DNA of 64,000 nucleotides from Capitulum mitella (Eukaryota > Arthropoda > Thecostraca > Pollicipedomorpha > Pollicipedidae). The DNA lies in the NCBI GenBank assembly GCA_030062745.1, contig CP099853.1:2852001-2916000 (forward strand), given 5' to 3'. Shown here piece by piece: positions 54,274 to 64,000 of this stretch. Under the pieces are notes generated by a model. That model was not told the origin of the DNA, did no database searches, and was given only the letters and a program-made list of their open reading frames with translations. A program made the translations under genes and the position numbers. The first letter of the stretch is position 1. Each line of letters begins with the position of its first letter.

Positions 54274-55517
54274 TTAACCCTATTCCCGGCAGGGAAGGCG
54301 GAATCCGCCCCCCCTCAGGTTTTTTGCTTGCCAATTCCAGGCTTTTTAACGCAGCTTCACGACACTTGCTGACTTTTCCTAGCTATTCTTTCTACGTGCC
54401 GTGAGAAAATCTCAAAATTCTATTTTGCTCAGGGGCGGAGCCAGGCAACGTTTTTGGGAGGCACCTCATGCCATTTCTGGCCATGTTGAGGGTAAAAGGA
54501 AAATGTCTGCCAAAACAGAGTTTTTAAGATAGAACTTAAAACTTGATATGGATGTATAGCTAAATAGTTGGGCAATGTGCAGATGTAATTTGGTTTACCT
54601 GAGGTCATTTTACAAGGTCAGGCCAAGGTCAAAAGTCAAAATTAATTTTTTCGCTATAATTTCGGCGCCATTTTTTCAAATGCCAAACCCGGAATATATA
54701 TGACGTAAAAGGATGCCCTCTACTTGTGTACCAAGTTTCAGCTTGATATCAGGTCGGGTCACGGAGATGTGACCTAAAATGTCAGTGTGCGTACCCTACA
54801 TCGCAATAGCCATAAAATGAAATTTTTTAAATAGAGTGAATTCAAATGATTGAAAACGTTGACAGATAGTATTAAATGTACACGAGATCATTAGAAGAGA
54901 CCCCAAGGCCACTGGAGGTCATTTAAGGTCAAAGGTCACAAGTTGATCTGAGAAACATGTGACCGTGACAGTTCCCCCTTTTTCATGTCCCTGGCATGGC
55001 CTATGCTAACATTATACAAACATTGTAATGCGATTTGTACTTCTTTAGTATAACATGACTAGCAGAAGCCAAAAAAGGGTGTTTGCCTCCTTTGTTCATT
55101 CAGTTTTTAGAAAACTACTCCTGCCATTTTTAAAACCCTGTGAACGCCCATGAATTTTCTCAAAATTTCAGATTTGCCGACCCATGGTAAAAGCCCTATC
55201 CATAATCTCTCGATAGATGCCAGTTTCATCGAAATCGGTCCATAAACAACGGAGTTATAAGAAGTCCAAAAGTACCCCCCCCCCATTTTGAACTTTTGGC
55301 GCTCCTGTATCCACAAATTTTGAAAATTTCTTTTTATAAAAATGTAGTTTACGTCACGGCGAATCGATTGCTGTTTGTTGCGATGAAATCGGACAAGTAG
55401 TTCTCGAGATCTAAGGGGTATCTGGGATATGGGATATAAGGGATATAAGGGGTATCCGTACCCGCCCCCCCTGCCGGGAATCGACCATACCGTCTAGCCC
55501 TCCGGGAATAGGGTTAA
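54274..55517 (-). mobile_element. Family B TTAA element, copy 2 (intact)
   Basis: TTAA at 54274-54277 and 55514-55517, 1244 bp. It runs from TTAACCCTATTCCCGGCAGG to TCCGGGAATAGGGTTAA. It holds a perfect DR1 motif AGGTCAAAGGTCA at 54926-54938 and an uninterrupted TTAA at 54923-54926 beside it. No coding capacity. It provides the full-length reference for the other two B copies. Confidence 0.9.
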
Positions 55518-55671
55518 AGGCGCATCCAAGATGGGTCCCACCACATGCGTGTTCAAGGGGGACGTACCGCTCCCAACAGTCTGCCTGATTGTGCAAGAGG
55601 AAAACAATCAGGACCAGAGTGGTCTACATGCAAGCACTTCATGCTTGTGGTAAAATAAAACACAGGCAAGC

Positions 55672-57856
55672 AGCTCCGTTGCTTATGGACCGATTTCAAT
55701 GAAACTGGCATAAATCAAGGGATTATGCATAGGGCTTTTACGATGGGAACACAAATCTGAGATTTTGAGAAAATTCATGGGCGTTCACAAAGGTTTCAAA
55801 AATAGCAGAATTAGTTTTCTAGCAAATGAATGAACAAAACAAGCAAAAACACTTTTCTGGCTTCAGCTGGTCATGTTAAGCCAAAGAAGTACAAATCGCG
55901 TCACATTGTTTGTATAATGTTAGCAAAGACGGTGCCAAGGACATGAAAAAGGGGAACTGTCATGGTCACACGTTCTTCAGATCAACTTGTGACCTTTGAA
56001 CTTAGCCCGCGCATGACCGTCGGTCGGTTTCGAACATGGGCGACTGGGGGGGGAGGCAGTTGGCCGCCCTCCCCTCTAACTCACGAACGATTGGTCTGGA
56101 AAGCTTGTGACGAGTAGAGCATGGAACTAGTGTCATTTTTAGTTTTAGATAATATGTATGGAATTTACGTACTATATATGTTCTCTCATAGCCGACTGCA
56201 TGAGACCAAGAAATGGCCTGAATCTCAGGGACTGTTACCAATAAGGCATAGGTAACGGCACCAGGGCACAAAGGAAGGTCCGCAGATGTCGATACACGTC
56301 TAATTTCCCCAGGTTTGTTCAATATATAAGCCGAAACGCTGAGTTAGAGACACGGTAATTCTCGCGCCAGGTGTCGGTGTGCGCCGCTGCCGTACACGGT
56401 AACAAATTGACGGGAACTAATTTTAGCGTTCCTTTATTTTCGCGAAAAAAGTTCATCTGTGTAAATTGTATTGATCTTAGTGATCCTTGTGATTGCTTTT
56501 ATTGCTGAAATTTTTGAAAAATTCATTAGTTACTAATGTACACAACTGGCGAAGCTTCATTCGCGAGGGCCTGTTTATTTCCAAAAAATGCTACTTTTCA
56601 AATTTTTTTATGTTCCTGGTATTACTTCCGTCTGTGCAAGTAGTTCTGCCATTTTCTACCCATTCTGAGTAATTCATCGCTGATTTTGACGGGGGTACAT
56701 TTTGGCCCACCACAGTTATTCGTGACCTGACCTCAGGTCAATGGCTGGAAGTCACTGATACTTTGTCCAATGACGGTGACTAGAGGTGTGCTTCACTGCA
56801 CACTAAAAATTTTATGAAATTTTCCGTCAATTTCCGAAAAAAACGACGACATCTGTTAAAATGGGCTTGACCTAAGGTCAATGACCCGGAAAAATCCGAA
56901 AAATCTGAGACAGCACATTTGTTCCCTCTATCACGATCACTAATCCCTGAAAGTATGACTGAGATATCTTGTTTTGCGAAAAAGTAACAGGGCGCTAAAC
57001 TTTTTTGGACATAGATCCGTTTAATCTGACCTAGGTAAGGCACCTGACCCGAACCTGAGGTCAAAATTTTCACACGAGATGTAAAATGGATGAAGCAAAA
57101 GGTACACGAAGGTTCGTGGCTCTGTGTTCCTTTGTTCTCTCGCAATCCCAGAAAAAACTCAAGGAGGGGGCAGTTAACTGCCCCCCAGTCGGGGACAGGT
57201 TAAATGACCTTCAGTGACCTTGGGGTCACTTGGAATGATTTCGTGTGCATTTAAGGTTATCCGTAAACGTTTTCAGTCATTTGAATTCACTTTATTTCAA
57301 AAATTTCATTTTATGGCTATTGCGATATAGTGTACGCGCACTGACATTTTAGGTCATAGCTTCTTGAACCCGACCGGATATCAAGCTGAAACTTCATACA
57401 CAAGTAGAGGGCACCGTTCGTCGTCATATACATTCCAGGTTTGGCATTTGAAAAGACGGCGCCTAAATTATTGCAAAAAAACAAACTTTGACTTTTGACC
57501 TAGACCTGACCCTGTAAAGTGACCTTATATGAACAAAATTACATCTACACATTGCCCAACTATTTAGCTATACATCCATATAAAGGTTTTAAGTTCTATC
57601 TTAAAAACTCCTGGTTTTGGTAGACAGTTTCCTTTTACCCTCAAGATGGGCAAAAATGGCCCGAGGGGCGCTCAAAAACGTTGCCTGGCTCCGCCCCTGA
57701 GCAAAATGGAATTTTGAAATTTTGTCACAGCGCGTGGAAGGAATAGCTAGGAACAGTCATGAAGTTTCGTAAAGCTGCGTTAAAACGCCTGGAATTAGCG
57801 AGTAAAAAACCCGAGGTGGGGGCCCGATTCAGGCCCCCCTGCCAGAACAGGGTTAA
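55672..57856 (+). mobile_element. Family B TTAA element, copy 3, split by a family A insertion
   Basis: The left part, 55672-56001 (first about 240 bp of the element missing), and the right part, 57204-57856, are collinear with B copies 1 and 2. The junction falls at the TTAA next to the DR1 motif. The right end is CAGAACAGGGTTAA (57853-57856). It lies in opposite orientation to B copy 2, only about 155 bp away. Confidence 0.9.
56002..57203 (-). mobile_element. Family A TTAA element, copy 7 (intact, nested in B)
   Basis: Bounded by TTAG (56002-56005, from TTAA) and TTAA (57200-57203), 1202 bp. The left terminus is CCCGCGCATGACCGTCGG and the right terminus GTCGGGGACAGG. The host B copies 1 and 2 have a single TTAA here, so the tetranucleotide was duplicated on insertion. 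This fixes the element ends and shows that A moved after B. Confidence 0.92.
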
Positions 57857-58697
57857 TGGAAATCACTAATATCAGACATCTCAAACACAAACTATCGCGC
57901 AGCACGCTGAAATTTTCAGTACCTATTCCGTATCCTTTGTACATGTCCTGTGTAGTTTTCATCTTCCGGCCTTGTCAGGCAACTGACGTAGGTCTGGTGC
58001 AAGAGGTCAGCCTCCGATTTAATTTCAAGCCTTCTACGAACCACACCATGCGATAGACCGACCTAAAACGTTTGGAGATAGCAGCCGAAGACATTCCTAA
58101 GAATTGTGTTATTTCAACTTTGCTGTCAAGGCCAAATTCGATAGCTTTAGATTAGCTCAACTGTCGCCCTAATTCCCAAATTCTAACGGTTTTGAACCGT
58201 TTCATCGGCTTGTTGGTGCCTGAAATACATTCCTAGGCTAAGGAGTGACTAAACACGACAGTGTCCTTCCATATGAAAGGCCACGAGGTCAAATCAGATT
58301 ACATTTGGGGTGAACTAGCAAATAGCAGCCTAAAAACCCCGTCTTGATGATCCCATAGGTAAAAATAGACAAGTCGATTTTGCAATTTAAAATTCCACCA
58401 ATACGGTTCCAAGCTGAGACGTGACCTTAGGTTGTCTGAGGTCATCCGAGGTCACCGTGGTAGCTGAGTTCATGTCCAGATGTCCTACTTTATCCCTCTG
58501 GATTATTTCATGAAACAATGACGGATCTATGTGAATATATAAATAATTCAAAAAGGAAGATAATAAGAAATAATAAAAACAAAACTAAAAATGAAGGCAA
58601 ATAAAAACAGAAGAATAAAAAGATGAAACCAAAGTGTGCTTCAAGTAAGGTCACCACCCTAGATCATGTCAGATTATACGACCGACCTTATTGGGTA
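57857..58697. other. Unassigned sequence
   Basis: AGGTCA-type motifs occur at about 58285 and 58440-58455, and an A-rich stretch at 58555-58620. Nothing else is recognised. Confidence 0.5.
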
Positions 58698-59049
58698 GAG
58701 TGGGGCAAGATGTTTCGTGCGGGTAGAGTGCCGCATATCAATTTCTTGAATATTAAAAGCCCACGATAATTTGTGTAATGCTCCGGATTGTAAACATGCT
58801 TTGACTTGCTCTCCGCGAATTACAGAACGGCACGGCTGTCCTCTTATGAGCAAAGGTGAGAATAATATCCTATTGAGCATTCTGTAATGTTTCGTGTTGC
58901 ATTTAACCGATGGCAGTGTCTTTAGTTGAAGGACAAGGAAAGGTTGATGGCAGCCAGTGATAGCCCGTAAACTACCAGTTGATAGTACATAGCGCAAATT
59001 GAACAATTGTGACGCACTTAAGGCAACACGCAATTTTGTACCACAAGGT

Positions 59050-59140
59050 CGGGATGGGGCATAACGACCCATTCAGTGGCGGGGTAAAAAGGCCCGCCCC
59101 TGAGTGGGCGTTTTACCCCACTGGTGGGTCGTCTTGCCCC
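59050..59140. repeat. Strong hairpin inside the pogo-like element
   Basis: GGGGCATAACGACCCA ... AGTGGCGGGGTAAAA pairs with TTTTACCCCACT ... TGGGTCGTCTTGCCCC. A further CCCGCCCCTGAGTGGGCG stem forms the tip. The arms contain the GGGGCAAGACG word of the element ends. Confidence 0.85.
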
Positions 59141-59840
59141 ATGCTACGTAACATGCATGTAACGATCGACTGACAGAAGGTTCTTTTGTGCAGTGTCGGG
59201 TATTAGGGGAAGGTTACGGGGGCCAACTGGCAGATCCAGCCGCTAGTTTTGAAGGGCCAAACCGTCCAACCTGCTACCGGGGATGGGGCTGGGTGTGAGA
59301 AGCGCATTTTACCATCTGTGCACGCCCCAGTCGGCGACCAGGAGAGGGGGAGGAGGGAGTGAACTTTTGTTGGGCTGTACGATCGGCGAACATCTCGACC
59401 GACGACCGGAGGTCGGGGTGTACAATGTTAAAATTTATACCGTACTTATATGTATGAAGGCCATTTTTGGCCACTTTTCGTATCGTTTTAGGAGGGGAAA
59501 TGGTCTATTTTGAGCGTCTGTGGGGGATTAATGGCTCCCTTGCCCATTCCCCTGTATCCACCGATAAACGGGTAAGTCCTTTCAAAATGCATGAGGAGGC
59601 CTAGTATCTCAATGCAGAAGGTGGTGTTGGTCGTGGAGGGGGGAGGGGGAGACTTCAGAAACCCGGGCCCGTGAATGGGGAGGGGAGGCAGTGGTCCAGG
59701 TCCAAGCCTAACGAAACCATTTCACCTATTCTTGATTCCTTATGGATATCAATGACCCTCTTCTTTGTGATACCTACAGGCTGTGATATTCGCGTTGTAA
59801 ATGAAGCTTTGCCGTGTCAACTAACTATATTTTGTCAGAC

Positions 59841-61261
59841 ATGATTCGAACATACAAACGCAAGACAGATCGCATGAAGTATGGAGAGGCTGCAATCCAA
59901 AAGTCTGGAGGCTCTGTGCAGTGGACTGAGCATAGGGGAAACTGGCCAGAAAGGATGGCGTTCCATGCAAAACGCTGCATCGCCACAGAGAGGGTAAAGT
60001 TCGATAGCCTGGAAAAGCAGCCTTGTCAGATATGTCACAGGATTCCCACACGAGCTCGAGGAAGCTCTTAAAGACCACATTTTTGTACGGAAAGCAGCGT
60101 CTTTGGTTTCACGAGCCTTTATGTGCGCAGACTAGCCTTGCCAAATATTCCCAAATCACGCATCCGTTCAAAAATGGCCTCGTGGGGAAGGTTTGGCTTC
60201 GGGGTCTTCTAACACGGAATCCGGATATAACTCTGCGTAAACATTCTGGAGCGAGCAGTGAGGTTCAACAGGGAGACAGTCCGTCGGAGACAAGTGCGGA
60301 ACATGGATGAAACAGGGATCACAAACGTGCAGATTCCGTCCAAGATCCCAACAAAGCACGGGAAAATGTGCGTGGGGAAGTTCATCAGTGCCGAGCGCGG
60401 ACAGCTTGTTACCGTTGTGGCCGCCTCGGCGGGGTACTACATCCCTCCTATAGTGATGTGGCCTCGGAAGCGCATGGTGGAGCAGCTCATGAAGGGGATG
60501 CCTCCTGGATCAGTTAGCGGTGTCAGTGACAGCGGTTGGACGGATGGAAAATTATTCCTTCAATGGCTGAAGCACTTTCAGCTGTGGACGCACAGCAGTG
60601 TCAGCAACCCGCAGATGCCTATACTTGATGGCATCACTTACACAAGACCCTGAAAGCTGTTCTGTTCGCGAGGGAGCACCACATCCATGTTCTGACCCTC
60701 CAGCCTCACATGTCGCACAAAATGCAGCCCCTGGGCCGCGCGTTGTACAGACCGCTGAAGGCCAGCTACAACATCCACCTGAAGAACTTCCTCACGACTA
60801 ACACTGGCAAGCGCGTCACCATGTTCGACATCGGTGGCCTATTTGGCAAGGCGTTCAACACGGTAAGCACACCAGAGAAAGCAACCAAAGGCTTCGAAAT
60901 TTCAGGTTTGCGGTCATTCAGTCAGCAGATCTTCACAGAAGAAGACTATCCGCCGTCTTTTCTCGCTGATGAGCCAGAGCCGACCGCCGGTAATGAGCCA
61001 GGGCCGCACCAGGCTGGTCGCAGCGGCACCGTAGTCTCGGGCGGACCGAGCCAGGCAGCTTCCAGCGGCAGTAGAGCCGCGAGCCAGGCTGGTCTCAGCG
61101 GCACCAAAGCTGTGGGCGGGCCGGACCGAGCTGATCCCAGCGGTGAGAGCACCAGCAGCCTGGCCGACATGAAAGAACTTCTAGAAAAGCTGTCTCCGGC
61201 ACCAAATATATGCAAAAACATACAAATAAATAATATATCCAAATATATACACAAAATATAA
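59841..61261 (+). pseudogene. Pogo/Tigger-like transposase (CENP-B HTH + DDE_1), inactivated
   Basis: Cut-and-paste transposase relic. It begins MIRTYKRKTDRMKYGEAAIQ (pipsqueak-type HTH) at 59841. A second HTH part follows with ITHPFKNGLVGKVWLRGLLT and NPDITLRK (60155-60240). The DDE_1 domain has NMDETGITNVQIPSKIPTKH from about 60300 (first Asp) and ILDG near 60620-60632 (second Asp). MSHKMQPLGRALYRPLKASY starts near 60710. Frameshifts separate the N-terminal part, the HTH part and DDE part 1, and another follows directly after ILDG. About 25 residues before NMDETG are missing. The third catalytic Asp, usual in MQPLD, is Gly (GGC, 60734-60736). The C-terminal 100 residues are a Gly/Ser/Ala-rich repeat region. 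It cannot be active. Confidence 0.88.
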
Positions 61262-62206
61262 CACCTGAATAGAAAGCAACACAGAAAGACTGAAAACAGC
61301 TAAGTTTTCACATGATCATTGTTCAAACGGCTGCTGCAGGCAGCATATCTGCGCAAGGTGCAGGGTGCAATGAAAAGGAGACCCACGACGAGCCTGCACC
61401 CTGCCGAGGAGCCCACCAACTGTCTAATCTGCAGCATGCGCTTTGACTTGTCTTGCGAGGAGTGGCTGGGATGACGGTTGTAAGCGCTGGGCATGCATCC
61501 TCTGCACAGATGGGGTAAAAAGGCAGGTGGAATAACTTTGCGACTTCTGCCGTGGCATGGATACAAGGCAGGGACGTCACTGAATGTCACGTAGGACAGC
61601 GTACTGGTTGAGGTCATACCCCTTCATTTCGTTCAGATACGTCTCAGAAGCCGTATGACAGTGAAATTGTTCAGTGTTCGCGTTTTGCTCGAGCGAAGAA
61701 CTGTTGCAATAGGCGAAGAACTGCTGCAAGTTGCCATAAAGTTTCAATAACTCATCTGAACACGTATTTATTTAGCTGAGTTATCAGCGTGTTGTCTAAT
61801 AAATTTTCACCGTTGGATTCAATAGTTTGGGGAAACTAGGGGTTCAGACTCAGGGATACTCGTCCCATAGGTCATATGACACAAGCCCTTCAATTTTGGG
61901 CTGCAAAACAAGTGTTGAGGGTGCCCGAGTGCCACGAACTAAGCAGGACGGTTCAGCTATTCTTTGGAGTAAAACGTCCCGGGCGGCTCCTTGCTCCATC
62001 GCCTGGGACGTCCTGCCCTATGGGTGGGGCAAGACGCCCTTTCGCCAAGGTTCAGCGAGAATGCCTATCGCATATTTATTTGCAAAACAAACCGAACCTT
62101 ACACCTGGCCAGGAAATCACAATGTTCGTAGAATACGCCAACCCCAATATACACACAGCGACAGCGGTGTTGAACGTAAGGGGGCATCTTGCCCCACTTT
62201 CCTCTA

Positions 62207-62936
62207 CAGTGTCAGCGTTATAAAATGGATTAGTGTTTTTTTTTTGTTATGTTCCAAAACCAGACTTCATGGGTTGTTGAGATAATGCTGGGCCCTGAAT
62301 TCGACGGACCTGCCTAAAGATACCTGAGAAAGCATCCGAAATTCATAAATGGTACAAGGCAGTTCATGATTTCATTTAGGTCCTGAGGCGCTGAGGTTTC
62401 TTAACGTCGTCGGAGGTCGACCAGTTGTACCACGTATTTTTGGACTTCTTTGTGACCCTGCTTTCCAAGTAATGGAAAGCTCATTGGAATTTCGGAAGCC
62501 GGAACTGAAACTGGAATCTTGGAAGCTTCAGTTTCCTTGGAAATGATGTAATCACGCATGTGTTTTAAGCGGCATGAGCAAATAGGAAAAAACAGTCGAA
62601 TGAGCTCGTGCAGAAAAAAAGAACTACGGAAGGCTGAGACATAAGGTCACTAAGGCGACGGTTCTGAAACCTAAGGAGTTTCAATCCGAAGGTACTCCTT
62701 GTTCTTTTGCTTCCAATGTTATTGATCCTCCACATAACACGAAATAAAGCAAAGAAAACGGCTGAATGCTGGGTCGGGTCACTAGATCAGGCCATGTGAC
62801 TTCGGGTGATGGGCCTTCTAGTTTGACAGTATCGAAAAAATACTCGTAAGAACCATTTCTTCCGTTTTACAAACATATCGGGTGGGCACTGGAAAATGAG
62901 AAAATATTGAAGTCATACTGTGAGCATTTTTATTAC
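62207..62936. other. Unassigned sequence
   Basis: No feature recognised. Confidence 0.5.
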
Positions 62937-63098
62937 CGTATGAACGTCAAACTTGGCAGGAACGTAGTAATGGATAATGCCGTCAGTGCTCGCTTGGTGG
63001 ATCATTTCCATCTCTCCAATTTTGTCGGCAGCGCGCTCGTGCCGGGGCACGCGCACCAGCGTTTTATGTGGCACTTCTGGGTCCAGAGCAGCGATCAC
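62937..63098 (-). CDS. Possible exon of an unidentified gene
   Basis: On the minus strand, CGCCAG/GTGATCGC could be an acceptor and CATACG/GTAATA a donor. They bound 54 open codons reading VIAALDPEVPHKTLVRVPRH, then ERAADKIGEMEMIHQASTDG and IIHYYVPAKFDVHT. GC content and the alternation of hydrophobic and charged residues look coding. The antisense frame (62907-63266, 119 codons) is also open, so the strand is not certain. No family is recognised. A loose likeness to a periplasmic-binding-type fold is only an impression. Confidence 0.3.
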
Positions 63099-63822
63099 CT
63101 GGCGTATCCTGAGCTTCAGGGCAAGACCAGACGCCGCATTCCAGCCTCCCTAATAAACCTGTTTAATGATGTCCCAGACGTCCTCATGGACGCAGCTGGG
63201 GACACAAACACAGACACGGACACGCCAACGACACAGGGGGTTAGCGTCACTCGTCACATACGGTAGTCTGGCTTCTTCTAGTAACTCAACCCGCGCAACA
63301 GAAGAGGGTTTCGCGCTGAAGCGCACTGAAAGAGGGGGGGGGGGGTCTAAAAATGCTCTCCTCCGATCTCGGCAACGGAAAGAGCTAGAGAAATGAAACT
63401 TCTTAGACAGGGCGGGGCTATAATCATTTACGTTGTGTGCAATTTTCATGACCCTAGATTGACATCTGCAAGGTCAAATGGGGTGGAAAAGGTCCACTTG
63501 GGACACTTTCTCGGCCCGTACAGGCCATTCGGTACAACTTTTCAAACGGAAGGGGAAAAGAGTGTTTGTTTGGCCGTTAAAACGTGAAATACGACAATCT
63601 CCATTCATTTGGCGTCTTGACTAATGATTTTGGGTCTAGGTCATCTTAGGTCAGTAACCTATGGGGTCATTTTTTCATCTTTTGCAAATCAGATTTCGAA
63701 CAACACGGAACAGCTTGAGAGTAAATAAGGGTGCAACACGTATCTTTTGGCGTATTTTCAGTGAAGGTAGCCAACATCAGTACATCTGGTCACTTCCAAC
63801 ATTTTTATTTATGTATGTATGC

Positions 63823-63878
<56 letters not shown>

Positions 63879-64000
63879 ATGAACCAAAACATGCTTTTAG
63901 TAGGGTCTTTGAATACATATTTCATGCAAATCGACATATTGCAAAGAAAATCTGGACCACATCACTAAATAGTTGCCCTTGACCTCTGATGACCTTGACC
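63099..64000. other. Unassigned sequence
   Basis: A G-run of 12 at about 63336-63347, TAGGTCATCTTAGGTCA at 63637-63653, and the microsatellite listed separately. No gene is supported. Confidence 0.5.
63829..63876. repeat. (TA)n microsatellite
   Basis: 24 uninterrupted TA units after GTATGTATGCATATG. Produces a spurious Tyr/Ile frame. Confidence 0.95.

Larger units (their letters stand above)
58698..62204 (+). mobile_element. Pogo/Tigger-like DNA transposon, inactive
   Basis: AGTGGGGCAAGATG at 58699-58712 matches the reverse complement of CATCTTGCCCCACT at 62185-62198. Both lie beside a TA (58696-58697 and 62205-62206), the target duplicated by Tc1/mariner and pogo elements. Between them is a broken transposase with CENP-B/DDE_1 features. 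Related TGGGGCAAGACG words also occur near 59050, 59130 and 62027, like subterminal binding sites. At 3.5 kb it is long for a pogo element, so it may carry extra insertions. Confidence 0.7.

Overview
This is a repeat-rich animal genomic window. There is no bacterial, organellar or viral gene layout. The one confidently recognised host gene is a multi-exon ionotropic receptor (iGluR/IR superfamily) on the + strand. Six exons with compatible splice phases can be followed from 2698 to a stop at 36665, with introns from about 0.6 kb to 26 kb. The ion pore is close to the AMPA/kainate type, but positions that bind glutamate in classical receptors look replaced. That pattern resembles the divergent (often chemosensory) receptors of arthropods and other protostomes. 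Together with the mobile elements (BEL/Pao, an APE-type LINE, a Tx1/L1-like LINE, pogo-like, tRNA-derived SINEs, TTAA elements) this suggests an invertebrate, most likely an arthropod with a moderately large genome. The species cannot be fixed from the sequence. The first exons of the receptor (signal peptide, amino-terminal domain, S1 lobe) lie upstream of the window or are not recognisable in it.

Layout. 1-2.6 kb: a GC-rich minisatellite, then a TTAA element (family A) ending about 115 bp before the M1 exon. 2.7-36.7 kb: the receptor, whose introns hold most of the mobile elements. These include four family A copies counting the partial one (two intact, at 9.5 and 26.7 kb, and a fragment at 31.5 kb), a family B copy at 18.3 kb, a broken BEL/Pao LTR retrotransposon (gag-like remnant 20-21.4 kb, pol remnant 14.7-17.2 kb, minus strand), tRNA-derived SINE copies, a fold-back MITE at 24.8 kb and several minisatellites. 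36.7-40 kb: receptor 3' flank, a tandem duplication and one unassigned open frame. 39.6-46.2 kb: two decayed LINEs on the minus strand with a family A copy between them. 46.3-47.1 kb: a 39-bp, nine-unit coding-like minisatellite and an unassigned open frame. 50-58 kb: a cluster of TTAA elements including an inverted B pair and an A element nested inside a B. 58.7-62.2 kb: a dead pogo/Tigger-like DNA transposon. 62.9-63.1 kb: a possible exon of another gene on the minus strand.

The most interesting feature after the receptor is the pair of TTAA-flanked non-autonomous families. Family A (about 1.2 kb, seven copies) and family B (about 1.24 kb, three copies) both start TTAACCC, both have G/C-tract hairpins near their ends, both lack coding capacity, and both carry nuclear-receptor-type AGGTCA motifs inside. 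The palindrome TGACCTAGGTCA occurs in A and a perfect DR1 in B. An A copy inside a B copy, compared with two uninterrupted B copies, shows insertion at a TTAA with that tetranucleotide duplicated, as expected for piggyBac-type mobilisation.
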